A stretch of 64,000 bases of DNA from Aldehydirespirator sp965203635 (lineage in GTDB: Bacteria; Actinomycetota; Acidimicrobiia; Acidimicrobiales; Aldehydirespiratoraceae): NCBI GenBank assembly GCA_965203635.1, contig OZ241903.1, positions 2,666,001 through 2,730,000 on the forward strand, read 5' to 3'. Positions 26,902-35,844 of this stretch are shown piece after piece. Under the pieces are notes generated by a model, which did no database searches, was not told the origin of the DNA, and worked only from the letters and a program-made list of their open reading frames with translations. The position numbers and the translations under genes were made by a program. Position 1 is the first letter of the stretch. Every line of letters starts with the position of its first letter.

Positions 26902-26930
26902 AAGGTAGCGCGGCCACCCCGCAGAATCAA
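26902..26930 (-). promoter_or_regulatory. promoter of the aglEFG-like operon
   Basis: On the minus strand TTGATT (26930-26925), a 17-bp spacer, and TACCTT (26907-26902). The -35 element overlaps the lacI stop codon, so the operon has its own start separate from lacI. Confidence 0.5.
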
Positions 26931-27937
26931 CCCACTGGTGAAGTGGTCTCCCGCACCATCAGGGGCACATCCCAGGTGATGTCGCTGACGGGCTCGCCGT
27001 CGATCAGCGCCATCACGGTCTCCGCGGCCCGGACGCCCATCTCGTCCACCGCCTGGCGCATGGTGGTGAGCCCCAGCGCGCCGGCCAGATCATGGTCGTC
27101 GAAGCCGACCACGGAGAGGTCGCCGGGCGTGGCCAGACCGCGCGTCGCGGCGGCGCGCAGCACGCCGAAGGCCATCTCGTCGGACATGCAGAACACCGCG
27201 GTGGGCGGCCGTGCGCATTCGAGGAGCCGCGACAGCGCGGCGGCGCCGCCGGTCGCGGTCCATTGGCCGCTGGTCGCCAGTTCGGGATCGACGGGCAGCC
27301 CTGCGGCTCGCAGGGCGTCCTCGTAGCCGAGGCGGCGCTGTTCGGGAACCGGCGTCGGGAGGTCCGGCAGATGCGGACCCGCTACGAGGCCGATGCGCTC
27401 ATGGCCCAACTCGATGAGGTGCTCGACAGCTCGTCGGGCCGCAAGCCGGTTGTCGATCGTGATCGACGAGGCTCCGTCGAGCCGCTCCCCCACCGCCACG
27501 ACCGGACGATCGAAGAATGCCTCGGCGGAGTCCCCCTCGACGCTGACGAAGGTGTCGATGAGGACCAACCCGTCGACTCGCCGGCAGAAGGAGCGGGCAT
27601 CCCTCAGGAAGCGCAGGCGGTCCCCGGGGGAGGTCATCATGGATACCAGCACGTCGTAGCCGGACTTGGCGAACACCGAGTTGATGCCGCCCAGGGCCCG
27701 GAACGGGAACCACGTCCCGAATTGGGGCGCCACCACCCCGATGGTCCAGGTCCGTCCCGACGCGAGGCGGGAGGCCTGGGGGTGGGCCTCGTACTCGAGC
27801 TCGGTGGCCGCCTCCACCACCTTGGAGCGTGTCGCCGGCGCGACGTAGGGCAGATTGCGCAGGGCGCGGCTGACCGTGGCCACCGAGACTCCCGTCACCC
27901 TCGCGATGTCCTTGATGGTCGGACGGCTGTTCGACAC
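26927..27937 (-). CDS. LacI-family transcriptional repressor of the alpha-glucoside regulon
   Basis: 336 residues. N-terminal LacI HTH TIKDIARVTGVSVATVSRALRN at residues 7-28, hinge helix PQASRLASGRT, then a periplasmic-binding-protein-like effector domain (GVVAPQFGTWFPF, SVVGFDDHDLAG). Such proteins bind palindromes centred on CG; the GCAARCGTTTAC sites at 14060, 19294 and 26881 fit. The gene is directly upstream of the importer operon. Effector unknown, probably an alpha-glucoside. Confidence 0.93.
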   Translation of the reverse strand: MSNSRPTIKDIARVTGVSVATVSRALRNLPYVAPATRSKVVEAATELEYEAHPQASRLASGRTWTIGVVAPQFGTWFPFRALGGINSVFAKSGYDVLVSMMTSPGDRLRFLRDARSFCRRVDGLVLIDTFVSVEGDSAEAFFDRPVVAVGERLDGASSITIDNRLAARRAVEHLIELGHERIGLVAGPHLPDLPTPVPEQRRLGYEDALRAAGLPVDPELATSGQWTATGGAAALSRLLECARPPTAVFCMSDEMAFGVLRAAATRGLATPGDLSVVGFDDHDLAGALGLTTMRQAVDEMGVRAAETVMALIDGEPVSDITWDVPLMVRETTSPVG

Positions 27938-27961
27938 GGCTCGCGAACCTAATCGGTTCGG

Positions 27962-28672
27962 CTAGCCCATCCACTGACCGCCGTTGACGTCGATGGTGGC
28001 GCCGGTGATGTAGCCGGCGTGCGGTCCGCACAGGAACTCCACCATCGCGGCGAGGTCATCGGGGTCTCCCGGCGCGTCGCCGGGCACGGTGGCCAGAATG
28101 CGCTCGCGCCATGCGGGGTCGAGCGCCTGCCACATGGGCGTGTCGTGGGGTCCGGGGGCCACCGCGTTGACGGTGATGTTGTCGGCGGCGTGGTGCAGGG
28201 CCAGGAAACGGGTGAGGGTGATCAGCCCGCCCTTGCTGGCCGCGTAGGCCGGTCCCGACAGTGGCGATCCGCCGAAGCGGCCGTTGACCGACGCGATGTT
28301 GACGATCCTGCCCTCGCCGGCGGCCCGCATGCCCGCGATCACCTGGCGGGTGCACAGGTAGGCGCCGGTGAGGTTCACGTCGAGGATGCGGCGCCAGTCC
28401 TCGGGGCTCTCCTCCTCCACGCCCCCGGCGCCGGTGACGCCGGCGCTGTTGACCAGAACGGTGGGGTGGCCGTGCCGGTCGCGGATCGCGTCGAAGGCCG
28501 CGGTCACCGACCCGGCGTCGGATATGTCGCAGGCGATGGTCTCGACTGTGTCAGCGCTGGCGCCGGCCGCGGCATCGAGGCCGACGACCGCGTCGCCGCC
28601 CTCGCGGAGGCGCCTGCACACCGCTGAGCCGATGGCGCCGGCCGCACCCGTCACCGCGGCCACCCGGCTCAT
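27962..28672 (-). CDS. SDR-family NAD(P)-dependent oxidoreductase
   Basis: 236 residues. Cofactor motif TGAAGAIG, NSAG, catalytic Ser in NIASVNG and YAASK. C-terminal TGATIDVNGGQWM. It reduces or oxidises a hydroxyl/ketone. It overlaps the glycerol kinase stop (ATGA), so it is the last gene of the glycerol-type block, a position in which a sugar-alcohol or dihydroxyacetone-related role is plausible. It ends 24 bp before the lacI start, on the same strand. Confidence 0.9.
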   Translation of the reverse strand: MSRVAAVTGAAGAIGSAVCRRLREGGDAVVGLDAAAGASADTVETIACDISDAGSVTAAFDAIRDRHGHPTVLVNSAGVTGAGGVEEESPEDWRRILDVNLTGAYLCTRQVIAGMRAAGEGRIVNIASVNGRFGGSPLSGPAYAASKGGLITLTRFLALHHAADNITVNAVAPGPHDTPMWQALDPAWRERILATVPGDAPGDPDDLAAMVEFLCGPHAGYITGATIDVNGGQWMG

Positions 28673-30153
28673 CCGCTCGCCCAGCCCTTGCTGCGGTCCA
28701 CGGCGCGTTTCCAATCGGCATAGGCGGCATCGGCGGCGCCCCTCGGCCCGCTGGGCACAGCCTCGAAGTCGAGCTCCCAGTGACCGGAGACGGCCTCCAG
28801 CGACGGCCAGACGTCGGTGGCCAGTCCGGCCAGATAGGCGGCGCCGAGAGCGGTCGCCTCCTGGAGCTTGGGGCGCTGGACGGCCACCCCGAGCTGGTCG
28901 GCCTGGAGCTGCAGCATGGAGTCCATCACCGATGCGCCCCCGTCGACCCGCAGGTTGCGAACCGGCGTGCCGGTGGCGGCCGCCATCGCCTCGACGACGT
29001 CGCGGGTCTGGTAGGTCATGGCCTCCACCGCGGCTCGGGCGATCTCCGGCCGCCCGGTGCCCCGGGTGAGGCCGATGACGGCGCCGCGGGCGTAGGGATC
29101 CCAGTGCGGGCTGCCGAGACCGGCGAAGGCCGGGACCAGGAACACCCCGCCCGTGGAGTCGCACTGCTGGGCGAGTCCCTCGATCTCCGCGGCCTCCGCG
29201 ATGATCCCGAGGCCGTCTCGAAGCCACTGGACGGCTGCTCCGGTGGCGAATATGGCTCCCTCCAGCGCGTACGCGAGGGTCGGACCCTGCGGGGTGTCCA
29301 GCAGCCAGGCGATCGTGGTGAGCAGGCCGTCGGCGGGCGCTGGCAGCTCGGCCCCCACGTTCATCAGCACGAACGAGCCGGTGCCGTAGGTGTTCTTGGC
29401 GTCGCCCGGCGCGAACGCAGCCTGTCCGAAGAGGGCGGCGTGCTGGTCGCCGGCGATGCCGGAGATCGGAACGCCCGCGCCGCAGGCGGCGTCCGGGCTC
29501 GTGGCCCCGAACGTTCCGCTGGAGGGCCGCACCTGCGGCAGGGCCTCGATCGGGACGCCGAACAGCGAGCACAGATCCGGGTGCCACCGCAGCGCCCCGA
29601 TGTCGAACAGCATGGTGCGGCTGGCGTTGGTGGCGTCGGTGGCGTGGACCTCGCCGCCGGTCAGGTTCCACACGATCCAGCTGTCGACTGTTCCCAACGC
29701 GAGGTCGGGGCCGTCGGCTACTCCGCCCTCGGTGAGCATCCACTCGAGCTTGGAGGCCGAGAAGTACGGGTCGAGCACCAGCCCGGTGCACTCGCGCACC
29801 ATGGGCAGCGCACCGTCCTGTTCCAGCTGCGTGCAGCGCGCCGCGGTGCGGCGGTCCTGCCACACGATGGCCCGATGGACCGGCTCGGAGCGCTCCCGGC
29901 TCCAGGCCACCACCGTCTCGCGCTGGTTGGTGACGCCGATGGCAGCCGGCGCCTCATCCAGGCTGCCGACCACCTCGCCGAGCGTCGACTGCACCGCGGC
30001 CCAGATCTCGGCCGCGTCGTGCTCGACACGCCCCGGCATCGGGAAGTACTGGGGGAATTCACGCTGGGCCGACGCCACCATCCGCCCGGAGTCGTCGAAG
30101 GCGATGGTGCGCACGCTGGTCGTGCCGGCGTCGATGGCCAGTACAACGGTCAT
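28669..30153 (-). CDS. glpK: glycerol kinase
   Basis: 494 residues, FGGY fold. N-terminal AIDAGTTSVRTIAFD, the segment VTNQRETVVAWSR, the glycerol-contact Asp in GIAGDQHAALFGQ, and the ATPase motif YGTGSFVLMNVG. WIVWNLTGGEVHATDATNASRTML is characteristic of GlpK rather than xylulo- or erythritol kinases. It phosphorylates glycerol to glycerol-3-phosphate, which GlpD just upstream oxidises. The ATG at 30153 is the family start; in-frame codons further up are repeat B3 read through. Translationally coupled to the SDR. Confidence 0.93.
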   Translation of the reverse strand: MTVVLAIDAGTTSVRTIAFDDSGRMVASAQREFPQYFPMPGRVEHDAAEIWAAVQSTLGEVVGSLDEAPAAIGVTNQRETVVAWSRERSEPVHRAIVWQDRRTAARCTQLEQDGALPMVRECTGLVLDPYFSASKLEWMLTEGGVADGPDLALGTVDSWIVWNLTGGEVHATDATNASRTMLFDIGALRWHPDLCSLFGVPIEALPQVRPSSGTFGATSPDAACGAGVPISGIAGDQHAALFGQAAFAPGDAKNTYGTGSFVLMNVGAELPAPADGLLTTIAWLLDTPQGPTLAYALEGAIFATGAAVQWLRDGLGIIAEAAEIEGLAQQCDSTGGVFLVPAFAGLGSPHWDPYARGAVIGLTRGTGRPEIARAAVEAMTYQTRDVVEAMAAATGTPVRNLRVDGGASVMDSMLQLQADQLGVAVQRPKLQEATALGAAYLAGLATDVWPSLEAVSGHWELDFEAVPSGPRGAADAAYADWKRAVDRSKGWASG

Positions 30154-30162
30154 GCCGCGCCA

Positions 30163-30211
30163 TTCCCGCTCTTGTTCGCTGCGCTCACGGGCCGCTCGGG
30201 CCACGGCCTCG
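30163..30211 (+). repeat. repeat family B, copy 3
   Basis: Same core as B2 up to GGCCTCG, after which it diverges. It lies between glpD and glpK on the same strand, in the leader of glpK, and adds a spurious MARAARERSEQERE-like extension to the glpK frame. Confidence 0.8.
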
Positions 30212-30232
30212 CTCGGCCGGTTGCGAAGGCTC

Positions 30233-31849
30233 TCATGACTTGCTCCCCGTCCACTCGGCCTCTGGCCCGAACAGGAGACTCTCGGCGCGTTCCACTCCGG
30301 GATCGCGGCTCAGCGTCTCGGGCGTCTCGAGCATGGCGAGCATGGTACGGCGCCTCAGGAAGTCGTCCATGGACAGGATGTGCTCGTGGCGGGCCATGAC
30401 CATGACCTCCGCGGCCGAGCACTCGACGAGGTCGCTGAGGGGCTCGCCCAGCTCGGGCGTCTCCTCCACCAGGTCGGTGACCTCAAGGGCCCGGCGGCCG
30501 TGCCGGCGCCACAACCTCGCCGCCGCGGGCTCGTCGATGCCGGCCCGGACGGCGCTGCGATGGAAGCGGTCCTGCACGCCGGCAGGCGGTTCGCCGTACC
30601 AGGCACGGTCCGGGACCCCGGGTGCCAGTCCACACTTGCGGGCCGCGGTCACCACCTCCTGTCCCACGTTGAGACAGTCGCTCAGCTTGCCCCCGAGGAT
30701 GGAGATGGTCGCCCGCTGCTGGTCTGCCTCCACGGCGTGGCGGCGGGACAGCTCGGTCCAGTCGCGGTCGGTGTCCTCGCTCTCGTCGACCACCAGGGCT
30801 CGGACGCCGCAGCGGTACGCGATCACGTCGTCCTGGAGGAGTGGCCGGGGCAGCCGGAGCCGGGCGTTGGCCTGTTCGAGCAGGAAGTCGCGATCGTCGT
30901 GGGTTATCGACGCCTCCGCTTCCTCGACCCGGGTGTCGGTCGTGCCGATGAGGGACCGGTGGCCCATCGGGATGACGTAGAACAGCCGCTGATCGTCGTC
31001 GAAGAACGCCAGCACCCGCCCCGATTCGGTCACCTGGGGCACGACGATGTGCGCTCCCTTCGAGTAGCAGAGGGCCTGGCGGAGGGCGGTGCCGGTGAGC
31101 GCGGCTAGTTCGGTGGCCCGCGGGCCGGCCGCATTGACCAGCACCGCGGCCTCCACGGTGTGCCGGTCGCCGGTCAGCCGGTCGATCACCTCGGCCCGCC
31201 AGCCGCCGCCGGCCCGCTCGGCGCCGTCGAGCCGCATTCTGGACACCGCGACCGCTCCGCTGTCGACGGCGTCGAGCAGGAGCTGGAGGACGAAGCGGGC
31301 GTCGTTGTCGGCCAGCAGGTAGTCGGAGTACTCGACGGCGCCCTGGACGTCGGCCGAATCGATGGTGGGCTCGGCCGTCGCCAGCGAACGGGACGAGAGG
31401 AGCCGGGGACGGCCGGTCGCGAACCGCCCCAGGGCCCAGTAGGCGTGCGCTCCCAGTGCCGCGTAGGCGGGCGAGTACGGCGATGTGGATCCCAGCGCGG
31501 CCAGGAACCGGACCTCCTGGACGCGGCTGGCGTACGAGCGGGCCAGCAGATTGCGGGAGCGGCACAACCCCGCGACCAGCGCCACGTCGTAGGTCTGCAG
31601 GTACTTGAAGCCGCCCCAGATGAGGTTGGACGACTCCTGGCTCACCCCCGAGGCGAAGTCCTCGGAGTCGATCAGCGCGACGCGCAGCCCGTGGTTGGCC
31701 AGGGCCAGAGCCGAGATGGCTCCGTTGATGCCCCCGCCGACGATGAGCACGTCATGATCTCGCTCCGTCAGGCGCTCCAGGTTCCCGTCTCTCACCGCGG
31801 CTGTGTGGGGCGCACCGTTGGAGGGCGCAGCCGGGCCAGGAGCGCTCAT
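30233..31849 (-). CDS. glpD: glycerol-3-phosphate dehydrogenase, FAD-dependent (GlpD-like)
   Basis: 538 residues. FAD motif VGGGINGA near residue 32, KGAHIVVP, CGVRAL and GGKLSD correspond to substrate-site segments of E. coli GlpD. Two places differ: GGFKYLQ where GlpD has GGLRYLE, and GGKLSDCLN where GlpD has GGKLTTYRK. This divergent group may act on glycerol-3-phosphate or another polyol phosphate; the neighbouring glpK favours glycerol-3-phosphate. It passes electrons to the membrane quinone pool. The start overlaps the IclR stop (ATGA). Confidence 0.85.
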   Translation of the reverse strand: MSAPGPAAPSNGAPHTAAVRDGNLERLTERDHDVLIVGGGINGAISALALANHGLRVALIDSEDFASGVSQESSNLIWGGFKYLQTYDVALVAGLCRSRNLLARSYASRVQEVRFLAALGSTSPYSPAYAALGAHAYWALGRFATGRPRLLSSRSLATAEPTIDSADVQGAVEYSDYLLADNDARFVLQLLLDAVDSGAVAVSRMRLDGAERAGGGWRAEVIDRLTGDRHTVEAAVLVNAAGPRATELAALTGTALRQALCYSKGAHIVVPQVTESGRVLAFFDDDQRLFYVIPMGHRSLIGTTDTRVEEAEASITHDDRDFLLEQANARLRLPRPLLQDDVIAYRCGVRALVVDESEDTDRDWTELSRRHAVEADQQRATISILGGKLSDCLNVGQEVVTAARKCGLAPGVPDRAWYGEPPAGVQDRFHRSAVRAGIDEPAAARLWRRHGRRALEVTDLVEETPELGEPLSDLVECSAAEVMVMARHEHILSMDDFLRRRTMLAMLETPETLSRDPGVERAESLLFGPEAEWTGSKS

Positions 31850-32658
31850 TCGAGCACGACAGGGTCCGACGAGGGCAGCGGGAAGTCCCACTGCCCTCCC
31901 AGGATCTCCGACAGGGTCTTGGCTGCCGAGCACACCAGCACAGCGCACCTTCCTATCGTCTCGGCGTCGAGGCGCGTCGCCGGGCCCGAGATTCCGATGG
32001 AGGCCCGGATGTTCCCGCCGATGTCCACCACCGGCGACGCCACACAGCGGACACCGATGCTCAGCTCCTCGTTGTCGAGCGCGAAGCCCCGCTCGGCGGT
32101 TGCCGCCAAGTCGCTGAGCAGTGCCTGGCGGTCGGTGATGGTGTGCTCGGTGAACCGCTCCAGCGCCTCCCAGTCGACGACCTCGCCGAGCATCTCGACC
32201 GGGTCGCGGCAGTAGAGGGCTTTGCCCGTCGAGGTGGCGTGGACGACGACCGGAGACCCGATCTCGGTCTCCACCGTGACCCGGCGGGCCAGGCGCTCGC
32301 GAGCCAGGTACACGCCGCCGCCGACCGTGCGGTGGGCGAGGTGGACGGACTCGCCGGTGACGTTCATCAGCTCCCGCATCAGCGGCCGGGCCTCGTTCAC
32401 CAGGTCCATGTTCCGCAGCAGCGAGCCGGCCAGCTGCACCACCCCGGCGCCCAGGATGTAGGTCTTGTTGGACTCGTCGCGCTGCACGTATCCCCGCTTG
32501 GTGAGCACGGCCAGGAGCCGGTGCACGTGGCCGTTGTCGGCGTCGAGCACCCGGGCCAGCTCGCTGAGCCCGATCGGTCCCCGAGCCGACCCGAGCGCCT
32601 CGAGCACGTCGAGGCCGGTCATGAGGGCGCCGCCCACCCGAGGCTCGCCCGCGGCCAT
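31846..32658 (-). CDS. IclR-family transcriptional regulator (GylR-like by context)
   Basis: 270 residues. N-terminal winged HTH (GLSELARVLDADNGHVHRLLAVLTKRGYV) and the IclR effector domain with TSTGKALYC and VASPVVDIGGNIRASIGISGP. In Streptomyces the glycerol operon gylCAB is controlled by an IclR protein, GylR; the same regulator family next to glpD and glpK suggests control of this block. It directly abuts the upstream Gfo/Idh gene and overlaps glpD. Confidence 0.9.
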   Translation of the reverse strand: MAAGEPRVGGALMTGLDVLEALGSARGPIGLSELARVLDADNGHVHRLLAVLTKRGYVQRDESNKTYILGAGVVQLAGSLLRNMDLVNEARPLMRELMNVTGESVHLAHRTVGGGVYLARERLARRVTVETEIGSPVVVHATSTGKALYCRDPVEMLGEVVDWEALERFTEHTITDRQALLSDLAATAERGFALDNEELSIGVRCVASPVVDIGGNIRASIGISGPATRLDAETIGRCAVLVCSAAKTLSEILGGQWDFPLPSSDPVVLE

Positions 32659-33831
32659 CTAAGCGCCTCCTGGCGCGTCGTGGCCGCCCGGGGGAGCCCA
32701 TGCCACCAGGTCGGACCTCACGGCCCCAAACGACCGGCCGACCGGGTCCTGCACGCCGACGACTGCGCCCTCGGCTGCCGACCGCTGCGCGGCGAGAGCG
32801 GCCGCGAGCACGTCGCGGCCCTCGGCCAGGGTGAGGATCGGCTCGCGGCCCGCGGCGATGGTGTCGAGCAGGCTGCGGGTGGCCCCGATGAACGAGTGCT
32901 CCCAGCCCGTCGGGCACGGGTAGGTCTCCACCTGTCCTTCGGCGTAGCTGACGACCGGTGGAACCTCGCCGATCTGCCCGTGGCCCCGGTTGACCCAGAT
33001 GACACCTCTGGTGCCGGTGATCTCCATCCGGTCGTCCTGCGCGTAGTGCTCGGTGCCCTCGATGAGCAGCTCCTGGGAGTACACGACCTCCAGGTTGGCG
33101 ATCGCGCCGGACTCGTAGCGCATCGAGACCAGCGACGGGGAGTCCAGCTCGAAAGACAGCACGTAGGTCGACCCGATCCAGGCGTGCACCTCCGACGGCT
33201 GCCCCAGGACGATCCAGGCCAGCGAGAACTTGTGGTGGCCGTCGTCGAACACCAGCGGCCCGCCGCCGCACTCGTCGGGGTTGTGGCGCCACAGCAGCGC
33301 CTCCAAGGGTATGTCCCATGCACTCGGGCTGTACCCGGCGTTGCTCTTGAGCCGCACCGACAGGGGGTCGCCGATGAGGCCCTGCTCGATGAGCTCCAGC
33401 GCCTTCAGGACGGGCGGGTAGAACAGGAAGTTCTCGTAGAGGCGCACCACCTTCGACGTCTCGCGGGCCGCGCCCAGGAGGCGGTCGGCGTCATCGAGGT
33501 TCAGCGACATCGGCTTCTGCAGCGACACGTGCAGGTCGCAGCCGATGGCGAACGCGGCGATCTCGTGGTGGAGGTGGTGCGGGACGATTATCTCGACCAG
33601 GTCGACCTGGCCCGACTGGCACAGTTCGCGGTAGTCCTCGAAGACCGTGGCGTCGGGCAGCCCCCATTGGCGCCGTTTGGCCGCCGCGTTCTCCGGCTCG
33701 ACGTCGCACAGTGCGACGACGGCCGCGTCGTCGCGGTCCCGGTACCCGAGAACGTGCAGGTCGGAGATGCGCCCGCAACCGATGATCCCGACGCGCAGAG
33801 GCCGAGCCGGCGGGCGAGTGAATCGGCTCAT
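32659..33831 (-). CDS. Gfo/Idh/MocA-family oxidoreductase
   Basis: 390 residues. Rossmann motif GIIGCGRISDLH, then LQKPMSLNLDDAD in place of the common EKP: the Lys-Pro is kept, the Glu is Gln. The C-terminal domain includes GGPLVFDDGHHKFSLA with the His pair. It probably oxidises an imported sugar or polyol glycoside, or opens it through a keto intermediate as in the GH4/GH109 style, before glycerol is released; this is inference. The ATG at 33831 is chosen; codons upstream belong to repeat B4. Confidence 0.87.
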   Translation of the reverse strand: MSRFTRPPARPLRVGIIGCGRISDLHVLGYRDRDDAAVVALCDVEPENAAAKRRQWGLPDATVFEDYRELCQSGQVDLVEIIVPHHLHHEIAAFAIGCDLHVSLQKPMSLNLDDADRLLGAARETSKVVRLYENFLFYPPVLKALELIEQGLIGDPLSVRLKSNAGYSPSAWDIPLEALLWRHNPDECGGGPLVFDDGHHKFSLAWIVLGQPSEVHAWIGSTYVLSFELDSPSLVSMRYESGAIANLEVVYSQELLIEGTEHYAQDDRMEITGTRGVIWVNRGHGQIGEVPPVVSYAEGQVETYPCPTGWEHSFIGATRSLLDTIAAGREPILTLAEGRDVLAAALAAQRSAAEGAVVGVQDPVGRSFGAVRSDLVAWAPPGGHDAPGGA

Positions 33832-33837
33832 ACGGAC

Positions 33838-33885
33838 GAGGCCGTGGCCCGAGCGGCCCGTGAGCGAAGCGAACAAGAGCGGGTT
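33838..33885 (-). repeat. repeat family B, copy 4 (reverse orientation)
   Basis: The same core as B1-B3 in opposite orientation, with one base change in the TTCGCTTCGCTCACGG part. It fills the gap between the permease gene and the Gfo/Idh gene, inside a same-strand operon. Confidence 0.85.
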
Positions 33886-33895
33886 GATAGCACGT

Positions 33896-34798
33896 TCACT
33901 CCTTCAGGGCCCCGGACAGCAGGCCCCGGACGAAGTGCTTCTGGAAGACGAAGAAGATGACGACGGTGGGAATACTGGCGATGACCGCCAGCGAGGCCTG
34001 GGTCCCGTAGGCCACCGTGAACTGGCCCTTCACGTTGAGCAGCCCCAGCATGATGGTGGCCACGTCGTCCCGGGCGCTGGTGAACACCAGCGGGTAGAGG
34101 AAGTCGTTCCAGATGAACGTGAACTGAAGTGTGGCCAGCGCGGCCAGCGCGGGTCGGGCCAGCGGCAGCATGACCCGCCAGAAGACCTCGCCCTCGCTGG
34201 CGCCGTCGATCAGGGCTGCGTAGCGCAGCGAGTCGGGGATCTGCTCGAAGAAGTTCCGCATCACCAGGGTGCACACCGAGAACCCCACCGCGGAGTGGAT
34301 CAGGATCATGGGCCACAGGGTGTTGAGGAGGTCGAAGCTCCTGAACATCGTGAACAGGGGCACCAGCAGCACCTGGGGCGGGACGAACAGGCCCGAGACG
34401 ATGACCAGCTGTATGGCGGTGCCGCCTCTGGGCCTGAACTTGGCCAGGGCGTATCCGATGAGCGTGCCGCCGGCGATGGAGACGACCACCGCCGGAATGG
34501 CCACCTGGAACGAGTTGATCAGGTAGCGGACGGTGTTGGCCGTGCTCCACACGTCGACGTAGTTGGCCAGGGTGAGCTTGCCGGTCAGCGCCCAGATGCC
34601 GCGTTCGGCGATCTCGGCGTTGGTCTTGAGCGAAGTCGACAGCACGCCGGCCACCGGCACCAGGTACAACGCCACGAACACGGCGATCAGCACCATCCCG
34701 GCGCGCCGTCGCAGCGTGCGGACCCGGCGGCCTGCGCTGTGTTCGGGCACGGTGCGGTCGGCCCTGTCGGTGGCCTCAGAGGCGGTGCTAGTCGACAT
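33896..34798 (-). CDS. carbohydrate ABC transporter permease, MalG-like
   Basis: 300 residues, six membrane helices, EAA loop PDSLRYAALIDGASEGEVFWRVMLPLARP near residue 190. It overlaps the upstream MalF-like gene by 11 bp. Part of the second ATPase-less importer (37119 to 33896), which leads into the glycerol-type catabolic genes. Partner ATPase is likely the MsmK-like protein at 14093 or one elsewhere. Confidence 0.93.
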   Translation of the reverse strand: MSTSTASEATDRADRTVPEHSAGRRVRTLRRRAGMVLIAVFVALYLVPVAGVLSTSLKTNAEIAERGIWALTGKLTLANYVDVWSTANTVRYLINSFQVAIPAVVVSIAGGTLIGYALAKFRPRGGTAIQLVIVSGLFVPPQVLLVPLFTMFRSFDLLNTLWPMILIHSAVGFSVCTLVMRNFFEQIPDSLRYAALIDGASEGEVFWRVMLPLARPALAALATLQFTFIWNDFLYPLVFTSARDDVATIMLGLLNVKGQFTVAYGTQASLAVIASIPTVVIFFVFQKHFVRGLLSGALKE

Positions 34799-35663
34799 AG
34801 CTGCCTCGCCTGCCCCACCAGGTCAGACCGCCGATCACGACCAGGGTCATGGCGAACAGGATCAGCGACACCGCGCTGGCCAGCCCCTGCTCGTGCTGGC
34901 GGAACAGGATGCGCCACACCAGCATGGGCATCGTCTCGGTCTCGCGGACCGGCCCGCCCTGCGTCATGGCGAACACCAGGTCGAAGTTGCGCAGCGAGTT
35001 GATGGCGATCAGCGACAGCACCACCGTCGTGATGGGCCGTAGCAGCGGCAGGATCACCCGGCGGAACACCTGGAATTGGCCGGCGCCGTCGACCCTGGCC
35101 GCCTCGACCAGCTCTCCGGGGATGGACGTGAGCCCGGCCAGGTAGAGGATCATGGACAGCACGGCCTGCTGCCACGCCCAGGCGATGAACACTGCCCACA
35201 GGGCGGTGGAGCGGTTGGCCAGCCAGGCGTTCTCGAGGCTCTCGAGCCCGACCAGGCCCAGAAGCTGGTTGATCAGGCCGTCGCCGGGCTGGTAGATCCA
35301 GATCCACACCTGGCCGACCACCACCAGGCTGATGGAGATCGGCACGAACAGCGCCGACTTCATGATCGCCGCGAAGCGGGTGTTGGCTTGCAGCATCATG
35401 GCGATGCCCAGTCCCAGCGCGGGCGGGATCAGCGCGCCGAACAGCGTCCACACCAGCGTGATGCGGATCGACTTTCGAACGTGCTGGTTGGTGAAGGCCT
35501 CGACGAAGTTGTCGAAGCCGATCCACTGGCTGGTCTGCCCCAGGATGTTGGCGTCGGTGAAGCTGAGCCGCAGGGCCATGGCCGTGGGCACCACCACGAT
35601 GGCGGTGAACAGCAGTATGGGCGGTCCCATGAAGAGGATGGCCCAGCGGGTTGTCGGCCTCAT
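34788..35663 (-). CDS. carbohydrate ABC transporter permease, MalF-like
   Basis: 291 residues, normal size for this family, in contrast to the enlarged permease of the other importer. EAA loop PGELVEAARVDGAGQFQVFRRVILPLLRP near residue 180. ATG start. The binding-protein gene lies upstream across a 181-bp gap that holds a strong hairpin. Confidence 0.93.
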   Translation of the reverse strand: MRPTTRWAILFMGPPILLFTAIVVVPTAMALRLSFTDANILGQTSQWIGFDNFVEAFTNQHVRKSIRITLVWTLFGALIPPALGLGIAMMLQANTRFAAIMKSALFVPISISLVVVGQVWIWIYQPGDGLINQLLGLVGLESLENAWLANRSTALWAVFIAWAWQQAVLSMILYLAGLTSIPGELVEAARVDGAGQFQVFRRVILPLLRPITTVVLSLIAINSLRNFDLVFAMTQGGPVRETETMPMLVWRILFRQHEQGLASAVSLILFAMTLVVIGGLTWWGRRGSYVD

Positions 35664-35724
35664 GCGCCGTCTCCTAGACGATGCCTAGCGGGAAACTATC
35701 GACCGACCGCCGACGGCGGGGCAG

Positions 35725-35768
35725 CCGGCGGCGCCGGACCCGTGGGGGACGGGGTCCGGCACCGCCGG
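35725..35768 (-). terminator. strong hairpin between binding-protein gene and permease genes
   Basis: Two stacked stems, CCGGCGG/CCGCCGG outside and GCCGGACCC/GGGTCCGGC inside, with one mismatch between them and a 10-base loop. No T tract. It mirrors the hairpin at 25177-25216 in the other importer operon and likely lowers permease expression relative to binding protein. Confidence 0.6.
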
Positions 35769-35844
35769 TGGAACCGGTTCGAGCCGGCCAGGAGGGCGGC
35801 CGGATGCCGTCAGATTGCGGCCGGCGCCCTTACGGCTCGACGCG

